Shown here: positions 22,102-32,834 of the stretch, piece by piece
Position numbering within the stretch: position 1 is the stretch's first letter
Layout of the letters: every line of letters begins with the position of its first letter
Assembly: GCA_019316985.1 (NCBI GenBank)
Contig: CP079215.1
Location: forward strand, 2,294,001 to 2,358,000
Length of the DNA: 64,000 bases
Direction of reading: 5' to 3'
DNA from: Paraniabella defluvii
GTDB lineage: Bacteria > Bacteroidota > Bacteroidia > Chitinophagales > Chitinophagaceae
Translations under genes and position numbers: made by a program
The notes under the pieces: generated by a model
What the model was told of the DNA's origin: nothing
The model's input: only the letters and a program-made list of their open reading frames with translations
Database searches by the model: none

Positions 22102-23537
22102 TTGGCTCGGAAAAAGAAAAATATAACACTCGAAAACGTATTAATTGAAGATTACGCAGCGGAAGGTAAATCGCTGGCGCGGGTAGACGGTAAAGTGATT
22201 TTTGTAGAACAGGTGGTGCCAGGCGATGTGGTGGACGTCCGCCTCACCAAAAATAAAAAGACTGGGGAGAGGGCTGGCCTTCCCATTTTCATGCTTACTC
22301 GAACAAAAGAGTGCAGCCGTTCTGCTCGCATTTTGGCACCTGTGGCGGCTGCCAGTGGCAGATGTTGCCTTACGATCTGCAGCTGCAGTATAAGCAAAAG
22401 CAGGTGCAGGATAATTTAAAACGTATCGGGAAGGTACAATTACCGGAAATGTGGCCTATTGTTGGGGCTAAAAATATTACCCGGTACCGTAATAAGATAG
22501 AATATACTTTCGGAACCGACGAATTTTTAACCAGGGAAGAGTTTAACAGGCGCAAAGAAGCGGCCGAAAATAACCCTTCGGGGTGGGCAGGTGAAAATGA
22601 AATCGGCGCTGCCGGTTTTCATGCCAAAGGATCGTGGAGTAAAGTGGTAGATATACAAACCTGTCATCTCCAGGCTGAACCTACTAATGATCTCAGGTTG
22701 GCTATTAAAAAATACGCTGTTCAAAACGGCCTTAGTTTTTACAACCTGCGTGGGCAGCATGGCTTTTTACGTACCATGCAGGTGCGCCTGTGTGAAACGG
22801 GCGAGTGGATGGCCAATATTATGGTGGGGGAAGATAACCCGGAAAAGATCGAAAACTGATGCAGTTTGTTTTACAGCAATTCCCGGGCATTACCTCATTG
22901 CTCTATACCATAAATACCAAAAGAAACGATAGCCTGCACGACCTGGAGCCCGTAGTGTACCACGGTAAGGGTTATGTGATTGAAAAGCTGGAAAACTTCC
23001 AATTTAAGATTGGGCCTAAGTCTTTTTCCAGACCAATACACGCCAGGGCGAGGAGCTATACAGAATTACCCGTGATTTTGCGGAGCTAACAGGAAAGGAA
23101 ACTTTGTATGACCTGTATTGTGGCACCGGTAGCATTGGCATTTTTGCAGTGCCAATGCCGGCAAGATCATTGGCGTGGAGGTGATTGATGCCGCTATCGA
23201 AGACGCTAAAGAAAATGCGGCCCTGAACCAGCTGAGCAAAACCCATTTTTATGCCGGAGATGTGATCAATGTTTGCGATGATGATTTTTTTGCCCGTCAT
23301 GGCCGCCCGGATGTAATTATTACCGACCCGCCCCGGGCAGGCATGCACGATAAACTGGTGCAGAAGATCAATGAAATGGCGGCCCCCACCGTGGTTTATG
23401 TAAGCTGTAATCCGGCCACCCAGGCCCGTGACCTGGCTTTACTGGACGAAAAATATATGGTGACTAAAATTCAACCGGTGGATATGTTCCCGCATACACT
23501 ACATATCGAAAACGTAGTGCAATTAAAATTAAGATAA
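22102..23537 (+). CDS. rlmD: 23S rRNA (uracil-C5)-methyltransferase RlmD/RumA family
   Basis: About 475 residues after joining frames. The N-terminal TRAM domain reads VLIEDYAAEGKSLARVDGKVIFVEQVVPGDVVDVRLTKNKK. The Fe-S cluster segment is RVQPFCSHFGTCGGCQWQMLPYDLQLQYKQKQV (the Cys residues of the RumA pattern). The methyltransferase domain has FFQTNTRQGEELY (SAM site), LYDLYCGTGSIGIF, DVIITDPPRAGM and the catalytic Cys in VVYVSCNPATQARDL. Frameshifts lie near 22280, 22853, 23030 and 23145. The start is TTG, with no ATG nearby in frame. Family identity is firm; whether it acts at U1939 or is a paralogous RlmCD-type enzyme cannot be decided here. Confidence 0.9.
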
Positions 23538-23582
23538 TACGTTAGCGAGCGGATCTTCCCGCTATACAGGGTTTAATGAAAT

Positions 23583-23631
23583 AGCCCGGAACAGATGTCT
23601 GGCGTTTAACATCTGTTCCGGGCTTTGTTGT
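23583..23631 (+). terminator. Intrinsic terminator after rlmD
   Basis: AGCCCGGAACAGATGT and ACATCTGTTCCGGGCT form a perfect 16-bp stem with a 10-nt loop, followed by TTGTTGT. It sits between rlmD and the convergent DUF4185 gene. Confidence 0.75.
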
Positions 23632-23647
23632 AATTAAGCAGCTGTTT

Positions 23648-25087
23648 TTATTGCTGAAAATCGCCCATATCGGCCAGTTCTGCTTTCATTAAAAAAACAT
23701 TGTAAGGCATCCACATCGACATCAGGAAATAAAGATGATCGCCTGTGGCAGACAGCGGATGGATATAGGAGCCATACAATTGAGGATACGCGTTGCCGGC
23801 GGCCAGCTCGTAAGGCTTGCTCCAGGGCCGGTGATATTTTCGGCAGTGCGCATGGTAATATTATAGCGATCTTCACTGAAATAGGTAATGATCCATTTTT
23901 TATGCGTGGCGTTATAAATAAAAGAAAGCTCGCCTACTTTTTCGTTGATGATAACGCTGGCAGCCGATTCATTTCCGGTTACCCATTGGCCGGTTGTATT
24001 ATTCCAGTATTCGTATAAGTTCTGGTTTTCAATATCTGCTTCCTTGAACCGTGCTAAATAGGCGGGGTTATTTCTTCCTGCATGGGTACCTATCATGTAT
24101 ACATAGCCGTCCTTTTTAAAATAACCTGCCATGCCAAAATTGCTGTTGGCCGAAAATAATACCGTTTCGCACTTTTTCCAGGTCTGACCCTTATCAACCG
24201 ACTTGTATAATCCCGAATGATTGGTGATCCAACCCGTCCAGTTCCTGATATTGAAATAATGCACATAATCTGCTCCGTTTGCACGGATGACGGCAGACGG
24301 TATCGAAGTTAGATTACCGTTGCCAGACTGGTCTTTTCCCCGGTACTATTTCACGTGCATTGCCTGCATTATCAGTTGCCATACTGCTAAATGTAAGCCC
24401 GTCGTCTAACTGGGTATCGGCAGAAAATGCCAGCACATTTGAGCGCCAGCTGCCGCCATTAGGGCCGGGATTGGCTGCGTTTGGAACAAAGTCCTGGCCA
24501 AACGTATCGCCAAAGAATATTCCGTAATTATTGGGTTCCATTTCCCATATAATTCCCAGGTCGGTACCGCCTACATTCCATTTTCCTGCGGTATTGTTTG
24601 GTGAAGGGAATGTTTCGCTTCCTATCGGCTTACCCGTAACACGGGCAATACGCTGCGTGCTTCGTACAAAAAAGCCCCAGCGGTTATCTACATTTAGTGT
24701 GAGCGTGTTCGATGCATTCCGTCTTTGTAGTATGCTTTCAACAACAGTTTGAAAGATTCAGGATCTGTTGTCTGAATAGGATAGCTGAAAGTATAAGTTG
24801 CGGCAAGTTCCTGCCGGTTTATTTTACTGCTATAGCTACTGCCCCGCTTTTTGTAACCGAGATATGATCTATAGCATCCAGGTTTTTAAAACTTAAAGCC
24901 GTAGCAACCGTTTTGGTTTGCTTATCGGGAATAAGGATGGTTTGAGCCGCTGTAAGCTCGTCTGTGGGCACAAACACGTCCTTTTCTGCGTCTTTTTGCA
25001 GGCAATAAGCAGGCAAAGAAAGCACACCGTTACTGTATGAAGTATATATATGCTTTCCTTAGCCCGCATGGTGTATTGTTTCAGCAT
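23648..25087 (-). CDS. DUF4185 (GH183-like) lipoprotein, candidate endo-D-arabinanase
   Basis: About 475 residues. The N-terminus (SIYILHTVTVCFLCLLIACKKTQ) is a lipoprotein signal, followed by a roughly 100-residue module (LTAAQTILIPDKQTKTVATALSFKN...) and then a DUF4185 beta-propeller: MEPNNYGIFFGDTFGQDFVP, NWTGWITNHSGLYKSVDKGQTWKK, YVYMIGTHAGRNNPAYLARFKE, EYWNNTTGQWV, VGELSFIYNATHKKWIITYFSEDRYNITMRTAENITGPWSKPYEL. Part of DUF4185 became GH183, endo-D-arabinofuranases. Its ATG overlaps the susD stop (TAATG), implying translational coupling. Frameshifts lie near 24970, 24835, 24720, 24325 and 23820. The family is well supported; D-arabinan activity is inferred with the GH172 neighbour. Confidence 0.8.
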
Positions 25088-26841
25088 TAATATCCTGGAT
25101 TTTGTGTATAGTTACCTTTTGCCCAATTGATCTGTGGTTGTGGTATCGGGAAAAATTCATCGCGGCCTGATGTGAATTTCGCAACGTTCATCCACGCAAA
25201 CCGGGTTTTTTCAACAGCGAAATAGTCGTTCATTGTTTTCTCTAAAATACCCCAGCGTTGTAAGTCAAAGAAGCGGCGTCCTTCTCCTGCCATTTCAGGC
25301 GATTTTCCCATTGCATGGCTTTCCACGCAAAATCTTTGGTCCAGCTGCAGTTAACACCAGGTTTATAGGTTTCAATACGGTAATTCAACACAGGCTGACC
25401 ATTACTTTTTACCAGTCGCCCGGTGCTGTTTGCGGCTCTCTGGCGAATTTTATTGATGGGTTCCAATGCTTCCTGGTGCCGGTCGAGCTGAATAAGGATT
25501 TCTGCTTTCCACAACAATACTTCATCATACCGGATCATTCTTTTATTCATCGAATTAAACTGCCATCCATCATATAATAAACATCCGCAGTTGGGGCGGG
25601 GCAGCTCTTTAATTGATTTAAAATAGCCATATTCGGCTGCATTGCGAATGCCCTTGTTTTCGAAGATCAGGTTGGGGTCGTATTTCCAGGGAAGACCTGG
25701 CGCAGCAATAGTGTGGCTAAACCTGGGGTCAAAAGTATTGTTGGTAAAATAGGTGCCGGGATTGTCTGCATAGCTCCCGTTGTTATAGGTGTCGAAGAGC
25801 GGTAAGCCGTCAGCGCCGGTTTTAAATGCGTTACCCATGGCATAGCTGATGTGATGAAAGCCGCAACAGGTAAAGCCGCCCCAGTTAAACGGATGGTTCA
25901 ACCCCTCGCCCCTGTTAATTTTTCCACCGGTAGAGCTGCCGTCATTTATGGAGTACTGAATTTCCCAGATCGACTCCTTGGTTTTATTATCAAACTCAAC
26001 TTCGAAGTTGTCGGAAAAATCGGCCTGCAACGCCACTTTGCCTCCTTCCTGGCCGGTTATCTTGTTGATGTAGGTTAACGCCTCCGCCAACCGGTCTTTG
26101 TTGATGTTTACTACTTTGTGCATATCATCCTGCTCATAGGCCATAAACATCAGCGTTCTTGCAACCATTGCTGTAGCAGCGTTTTTATCTACCCTTCCCT
26201 TATCCTGCTGGGCAGCGGGCAACCGGCTTTCTGCATCCTTGAAATCGTTCAGTATCTTTTCCCATAAATACTGGTCGTTCGGGTAGTTTTTATCCCGGTT
26301 AGGCACCGCTTCAAATGCAGCGCTGGCGCCCACTACGTTCTCATCGATATAGGGAATGTATTAAAAAATTGCTTAAGCCTGAAATGCACGAATGCCCTGA
26401 TGAACTTTACTTCACCAATACGAACATCTTTAGACGGAACGCTTCGCTGCTTATCAGTTGTAATTTTTGTATGGCAGTATTGCAACGCTGAATAATCTGG
26501 TACGAAACATACCAGGGGTAATCGAGCGGCCAGCCATTAGGATTGAGGCCTACAAATGTCTCCATATTGTGCCAGCCATCGCCATCCCAGGTGCCGCCAC
26601 CGCCTTTGTACGAATCGTCTGAACGCATAGAGCCCGACCACCAGGGAGAGAACGGCGAGTCAAAAGATGGTATGTCAGTCATTCTTGCATAGGCTGCGGT
26701 AACAAAGCCTTCCATATCTTCAGGTTTTGTTAGCAGGCCTTCATCCAAAACCTGTTTAGGTGCAACATCAAGGTATCGGTCACATCCTGTAAACGATAGC
26801 ATTAAAAAGGCGGATAATAAAAAGTGTATATACTTAGTCAT
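25087..26841 (-). CDS. SusD/RagB-family lipoprotein of the GH172/DUF4185 PUL
   Basis: About 585 residues. MTKYIHFLLSAFLMLSFTGCDRYLDVAPKQVLDEG is a lipoprotein signal running into the SusD N-terminal motif. The ligand-binding region is aromatic-rich (WWSGSMRSDDSYKGGGGTWDGDGWHNMETF; HPFNWGGFTCCGFHH). The C-terminal block MAGEGRRFFDLQRWGILEKTMNDYF and DEFFPIPQPQINWAKGNYTQNPGY are canonical. Frameshifts lie near 26420, 26345 and 25310. The ATG at 26841 is 10 bp after the SusC stop, so I chose it over the longer frame beginning at 26865, which overlaps susC. It is coupled to the DUF4185 gene at its stop. Confidence 0.92.
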
Positions 26842-26851
26842 TGTAAATAAT

Positions 26852-29800
26852 TTAGAATGTAACATTAAGTCCCAGTGTATAAAAGGCAGGAGTCAGGTAT
26901 CCATAACCCGGCATCTCCGGATCGAAGCTGGTAAACTGGTTTTTTTGATGGTGAGAATATTTCTTGCCGATGTATAAATTCTCAGGTGTTGTATCCTTGC
27001 CCTTCCCGATATCTTTTTAGGCAGGGTATAGCCCAACTCGATATTTCTTAATTTTAAGTAGGAGCCATCTTCTACAAAATAACTTGACATGCGTACTTCT
27101 GCATTCTGATTGGAATTGGATATGGCAGGGATGTCTGAATTCTGGTTATCAAAATACCAGCCCCTAAAATCCGTGTGGGATGGTTTTTATGGGCCGGCAC
27201 GTTTATATTCCACAAATCAGATTCATATTTCCAGGCGTTCAGTACTTTATTACCAAAAACGCCCTGGAAGAATACATTCATATCAAAATTGCGATAGCCC
27301 AGATCAAACGTTACACCACCAAAAAATTTGGGGTCTAATACACCTATGTAGGTTCTGTCGTTTAGTTCTTCTATCTTACCATTACCGTCTACATCTTTAT
27401 ACCGGATACGGCCGATGGCTTTACCTGTTTGCTCCGCATGCCTGTCTACTTCTTCCTGGGTTTTGAAAATGCCGTCAGCCACCAACCCGTATAAAATATT
27501 AGGGCTTTTGCCAATTACATTGTCTTCTTTTCCATTGCCCGGGTACTTGTTAATTACATTTTCCGGAATACTGGTGATCCTTGTTTTATAAGTACCTATA
27601 TTGGCTGATATCCCGTACTGAAGACCGTACTTTGTATTGTCTTTATAGCCTAATTCAAATTCAATACCCTTATTGTTCATTGCTGCGCCATTGATCCAGG
27701 GCTCACCACCTTCTCCCATTGCAGCTATGTAGGGTGTTTGTACCAGGATATCCGTGGTTTTTTTAAAGTAATAATCAAATGAGCCATTTAAGCGGTAGTT
27801 GAAAAGACTAAAGTCTATACCCAGATCTGTCTGCTTGGTAGTTTCCCACCGCAGGTCAGGATTTCCCAGCCAGGTTCTTCTGTAGCCGGAAAGCAGCGTT
27901 CCGGTTTCATTGCCCAGTATAGGATAGGAGGTTCCAAAATAATCTGTAGTGAATGGTGTAGAGGTGTAACCTCGTGGCAGGCCTTGTACGCTGCCGTTGG
28001 CGCCCCAGCTGGCACGTATCTTTAAATCTGAAATAAAATCAACGTTTTCCATGAATTTTTCCTGGCTAACTCTCCATCCGGCCGAAAAAGCGGGGAATAC
28101 TGCATACCGGTGGTTCACGCCAAACAGCGATGAACCATCCCTCCTGAGGGTGGCTGACAGAAGATATTTTTGATTGTATGTATAATTGGCTTTGGCAAAA
28201 AGCGAATAATACACATATTCGTCTGCCGAACTGCCTAACGAGTATTTGTCGCCGGTGGTAATTCCCAAATGGGCAAAATCGCGGTCTTCCAGGTAAACAC
28301 CTTCCCTGCGCGCACTGAAGCCTTCCTGTACAAACCGGGTAAATTCTATACCTCCTACTGCATTAAAGCTATGTTTGCCCTTATTCAGGTTATACGATAA
28401 AGTATTGGTCCACACATAGCTTAGGGAATGGGATTGATTGTTACCTACATAATTCTCGCCGTTACTGCTTCTGCCGCCGGTTTCCGACCATTCTTTATCA
28501 AGCGCGCGGTTGTAGGCATTGCCATAGTCGATCCCGAATTGCGAACGGGCAGAGATACCTTTCCATATGTTCAGGTCGGCAAAAACATTCCCGATGATCT
28601 TTACAAAGTGGTTGATATTATCCTTGTTATCTGTAAGCACACGTACGGGGTTGGTAAAATCGTCGAAGCCAGCTGCACCGGCCCAACCGCCATTGATATC
28701 GCGAACGGGAACTGCGGGTGGGTTAATCAGCGCCCAACGCAATTCATTGGCATCCCTGTACTGTAAATAAGAGATGGCCAGGTTTTCACCTATTTTCAAA
28801 CGGTCATTAATAAGGCTGTATTCTGTATTGGATCTGATAGAATATTTTTTGAAGAACGTATGTATCTGTGTTCCCTCGTTATTAAAGTATCCTAAAGAAA
28901 ACAGGCTTTTCGACCTGTCGGTACCCTTTGACACCGTTACCTGGTGCTCGGTCATTGTTGCGGGTTGAAGAATTTCATCAAGCCAGTTGGTATTAGAGCC
29001 CCTTACTGTTTTGTCTGCATTCAGCCATTCCGCAGGCTTTACAGCATCCAGCACTGCCCGTCCGTTGTCATCTCTATGCCAGGTAAAATCATAGGTTGCC
29101 GGCAGGTTTAACGGGGTGCCGTAAACCTGTTCGTCGTAAGCGTATGCCCTGAACATGGCCGTTCCGTATTGTTCGGCATTCATTAACGTAGGTTTATTAA
29201 TTACTTTACTGAGTGCCAGGCTGCCCGAATACTCCACTTTCGTCTGACCGCTCTTTGCCTTTTTGGTTTGAACCAGTATTACACCGCCCGATGCCCTGGC
29301 ACCATAAATACTGGCCGATGCGGCGTCTTTCAGCACCTGCATGGACTCTATATCGGCGGCATTAATATCGCGCAGATTTAAGTTCTCGGTAGGCATACCA
29401 TCTAACACGATCAATGGGCGTACACTTCCCGAAAGAGAAGAAAGCCCCGTATCTGTACCGTTACATTTTCTGCGGGGTTTCCTCCGTTGGTGGTGATGTG
29501 TACACCTGCCAGTTTACCCTGTAAAGACTTCATGGCATTGGCTGACGGGTTTTTGGCGATATCATTGCTTGTTGCCATTGAAATGGCGCCTGTGAGGTCT
29601 TTTTCTTCTGTACCATGTATCCTACATAAACTTCTTCGAGCAGGGCCACATCATTTTCCATAGTTATATCAATCACCGGCGCCCCGCTACTGCTCTCTCC
29701 TCTGGCTTTTTTTCCCGCATAGGTAAACACCAGCACGTCTTCATTTGAGGAAACTGCTATTTCGTATTGCCCGGCGCTATTGGTAACCGTACCCCCGTCG

Positions 29801-29987
29801 GCTCCTTTTATACGTACGCTTACTCCGTTTAAAGGGGTTCCTGTTTCTTTTTCAGTAACAGTTCCTTTTACTTTTCGGTCCTGAAAGAGGTTTCCTGTGT
29901 TCCCTGATACCTGCAAACAAATAACCTGGCAAAAAGGAAACAGGCTAAGACCATTTTGCATTTAATACTCATTGTTTTCTTCTTCAT
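26852..29987 (-). CDS. SusC/RagA-family TonB-linked outer-membrane transporter of the GH172/DUF4185 PUL
   Basis: About 1,040 residues. After a short signal region (IKCKMVLACFLF) comes a CarboxypepD_reg domain (VKGTVTEKETGTPLNGVSVRIKGADGGTVTNSAGQYEI), the linker LLEEVYVGYMVQKKKDLTGAI, a TonB plug (MIVLDGMPTENLNLRDINAADIESMQVLKDAASASIYGARASGGVILVQTKK) and the barrel with LLSATLRRDGSSLFGVNHRYAVFPAFSAGW, ending TPAFYTLGLNVTF. There is no STN domain, so it is not expected to work with an ECF sigma/FecR system. Frameshifts lie near 29900, 29595, 29460, 27100 and 26940. It is preceded by a 145-bp gap with no visible promoter. Confidence 0.93.
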
Positions 29988-30132
29988 AATATTTAAGAAT
30001 TGGTTTCCGGCTCTTTAATTAAACTTTCTGTTTTACCTGTGTTTTTATTCATTTGTGGTAGTAACTATCCCGTTCGGAGCTTGTTTGGGAGGTCACAAAC
30101 GGCAACCGGCCGGCTAATTGTTTCCTGGCTTT

Positions 30133-31192
30133 TCATTGTCTTTTATTTTTTATCTTTTTAATAAATTGATCGGCAGATAGCGGGCTGATGCCGAAAACAA
30201 ATATGTTCCCCTGTTTGAATGGTGCTTTCAGTTCAAAATTTTCATAAGCAATGCCCCCGGGATGGGAGAGCGGCTTGCCCAATAGGTATACCTGCCGTTT
30301 ACCAGGCCTTCCAGCCCAGGGTTGTGGCTCGTGCTATACCAGTATTGGGTTGCTTTACCTCCATAGTATTTCCAATGCTCATTGGTGCCGTTTGCATACA
30401 CGGCTTTTGCAGGATCTTTTTCGTCGGGAGCGGCAATAAAATAGGACTTACCATCGGGGCGGTTATAAAATCTTCCACCGGAAAATGAGCATGTGCTGTA
30501 AATGCATCCCCGTTGTAATCGGGCCATAGCGTGCCCGAAAAAGTTGTTCCTGATTTAAGAAAGAGGTTGCGCAACCGAGCATAATTGCCCATGGTGGCGG
30601 TTACTATAAAATAATCCAGGGCTTTGGAGCCTTGCGTTGTATAGGTTGTGATTTCAACTTCGTAGGGTTGATTTTCATAAAACCTGAGCCTTGTATAAAC
30701 GATGGCCCCGTTGTCAAACCTTTCGGAAAATATATATACCGTTAATGTTTCCACGCCTGCTATCTTTTCAATAATACCGGCGGCCGGTGTATCTTCCTGA
30801 GCTGGGGTAGTACTTTAATGAGTCGTTCGCACTCCAGAATCTTTTGCCCCTTTTGTTATCGAGTTTACTCATTTCGAGTTCTGAAAGTCCGCGGTTGTTA
30901 TCTCCTTTTACTACAGGCTCAAAGGCAATAAAATTCATTACCTCAGCATTTTTGTGACCCAGGTAAGGGGTATAGATGCGTAGTAGTCCCCTGGGGCCGG
31001 GCAGGGAGACAGGCCTACCTGTAATCCTTTGGCGTGTCCCCAAACCGGTTGTGCCGGCTCATTTTGTGTGGGTTGCACCCATATCTTGCCTGTTTTTGGC
31101 GGCGCCAGCTTTTGCCATTCCTGTGCATTGGTTGTTGCATAAACGGACAGGAGCAATAGGCAGGGTATAAAAATCGTAGTGAATTTTTTCAT
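30133..31192 (-). CDS. Secreted protein of unknown function in the GH172/DUF4185 PUL
   Basis: About 350 residues after joining four frames (breaks near 31030, 30780, 30490 and 30250). The start MKKFTTIFIPCLLLLSVYATTNAQEW is a clear type I signal peptide. I do not recognise the family. Visible conserved-looking stretches are QNEPAQPVWGHAKGLQVGLSPLPGPRGLLRIYTPYLGH, VMNFIAFEPVVKGDNNRGLSELEMSKLDNKRGKRFWS, LTVYIFSERFDNGAIVYTRLRFYENQPYEVEITTY and DYFIVTATMGNYARLRNLFLKSG. The alternating strand pattern and many aromatic residues suggest an all-beta fold, possibly a new hydrolase or binding protein. It lies 13 bp after the GH172 gene and before susC, so it is surely part of the PUL transcript. Confidence 0.7.
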
Positions 31193-31205
31193 ATAGCTAC
31201 TGGGT

Positions 31206-32350
31206 TTATTTTCCTATTGTAGGCCCCGCGGTATTCACTAGTTCTGGTATCCGTTCTTTTACAGGCGGCAAAGCCGGGAATGGGGCATGGGGCTCCATTT
31301 GATACCAATAAGCAACTGTATAATAGTTGTCTGCCCTGTGGTTGGCGTGCCCTTGCTCAATCGTCATTTTAATAGACTTGTTAAATACCACCGGCGACTC
31401 TGAATGGTATCGGTACACGGTCCATTGCGCACCTCTGTCGTCGCCGCCATTTTGAGGATTGCCGTATTCGCTGTAGGCAAAAGTTGGTTTGGCGTGGCCG
31501 AAGGGACTGATGCCGCATCCGCCATAGCACCAGGCGCCCAGGTAATAATCTTCAGCACCGGTACCGTGTATCTTAGGTTTGGGCGCGCCGTCGATAAAAA
31601 TCATTTCATCTCCTTCGCCCCACCAGTCTCCCTGGTTTTGAATTATGCTGTGGGTAACTCCCACGAAATGACCCTTTCCTTCAGCTTCCAGTATCACATA
31701 ATTGTCTGCGCCGGTTGTGTTTTCCTTATTGTTAATTTTCGGATCTCCATTGTATTTCCAGTCGGTGGTCCAGCCTTTTGTGGGAGTTGCTTGCCGGTAC
31801 TGTGCGTGGAAGTAGGCTACATTATCGGGCAGTGTTTTATGCTTTTCCCAGTCAATATTGTAATAGAAAGCATCGATGGCCTGTTCTCCTTCATTGGTAA
31901 CGGTTATTTTTGCCGACTTTCTGAAAGGCATTTCAAACGAGCTGTTCAATGCTCTCTGGGAGCCTACCGAAAGGAATTTTGATTCGTACAGGAAGTATTT
32001 TCCCAGGCCTAATCCAAAAAAGTCGCCGATGGGCGCTTCCACGCTGGGCGTTTTTTCGTCGTCCCAATATATACGGAGTACTATTTTTTCAGGTGCTGTG
32101 GTTCATTGCTTGCTATGGTTATCCATATATGCTTAATAATTCCGGGGCCTGCTACCTCGCCAATGGTACGTGTATCACCGGGCTTTATTTTGTTTTTCCA
32201 GTTCCCGTCATCGTTAGCGCCGCTGATGTCGTAGCTCGATATCCTTTCCGATGAATAATCGCGGATCTGCCATATTTGTTGCGCATAAAGCTTGGGTAAT
32301 GAACTAAGGAAAAGCGTTAAAACCGCCAGCGTTGAGATAATTCTATGCAT
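31206..32350 (-). CDS. GH172 (DUF2961) furanosidase, candidate exo-alpha-D-arabinofuranosidase
   Basis: About 380 residues with signal peptide IISTLAVLTLFLSSLPKLYAQQ. The double jelly-roll DUF2961/GH172 signature is plain: DISGANDDGNW, IKHIWITIAS, VEAPIGDFFGLGLG, QNQGDWWGEGDEMIFIDG and GTGAEDYYLGAW. The Glu of GEGDE and the Glu of GAEDYY are 21 residues apart; as I recall, the catalytic pair of the founding enzyme (Glu270/Glu291) has the same spacing. Known GH172 activities are alpha-D-fructofuranosidase/difructose dianhydride I synthase and exo-alpha-D-arabinofuranosidase. One T is lost near 32085. It is the first gene of the PUL and sits 305 nt downstream of the predicted start of transcription. 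Confidence 0.87.
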
Positions 32351-32607
32351 TCGTTAACTTTTATAAATGGAAGTAATTGGTTTTATTGTTCAGGCAGGGT
32401 TACTGCTTATTTATGGCCCTACGTTTCAGATAAAAGCCCTGCTCCAAATCTTTTTACCTCTTTTTTGCGAGATCCTGTAATACCACTCACATCTGATTGG
32501 GTAAATAACAGGCAAGAAATATTTTAAAGCATTGCCGCAATAGCGGTTATTACCAACCGCTCCATGCATTTTCCCGCTACGTTATAGAGCCTCATTTCAG
32601 AAGCATG

Positions 32608-32623
32608 GCTTAATCGTTTAAGC
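32608..32623. promoter_or_regulatory. LacI-type operator palindrome, downstream copy
   Basis: GCTTAATCGTTTAAGC is a 16-bp palindrome broken only at the two bases flanking the central CG, the form expected for LacI/GalR-family binding sites. It lies about 30-45 bp downstream of the predicted transcription start (about 32655). Confidence 0.5.
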
Positions 32624-32659
32624 ATTTCGTTAAAAAATATATTTCAGGCAAACACAATA

Positions 32660-32692
32660 CAAAAATACTGCTTAATCGTTTAAAGTGCCAAA
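32660..32692 (-). promoter_or_regulatory. Full -33/-7 promoter of the GH172/DUF4185 PUL
   Basis: On the minus strand: TTTG at 32692-32689, a 21-bp spacer, then TATTTTTG at 32667-32660, matching TTTG-N(19-23)-TAnnTTTG. The spacer is almost filled by an operator-like palindrome, so repressor binding would block polymerase. Confidence 0.6.
32670..32685. promoter_or_regulatory. LacI-type operator, copy inside the promoter spacer
   Basis: GCTTAATCGTTTAAAG is identical to the site at 32608 in its first 14 bases. The two centres are 62 bp apart, about six helical turns, compatible with looping. Confidence 0.5.
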
Positions 32693-32834
32693 TTTTAAGC
32701 TTAAAAATAAAAAATTTGTTCGTCGCTGTGCCGGCGGAAGCGTTTTGGGAAAATCTTAATAAGCCTACATCTGATATGAAAAATGTGATCAATACCGGCT
32801 TTCTGCAAGCCTGTAAATACAAAGTTGAAATTGT

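Larger units (their letters stand above)
32351..32834 (-). promoter_or_regulatory. Regulatory intergenic region upstream of the GH172 PUL
   Basis: 484 bp without a convincing gene. It contains a complete Bacteroidota promoter reading left and two LacI-type palindromes (listed separately), leaving an unusually long leader of about 300 nt before the GH172 ATG. I found no ORF there with protein-like composition and no clear hairpin attenuator. Confidence 0.5.

Noticed and set aside
32701..32834. Short minus-strand ORFs between the hypothetical gene and the PUL promoter
   Set aside because: Composition is not protein-like, no start signal, and they overlap the end of the neighbouring gene and the promoter.
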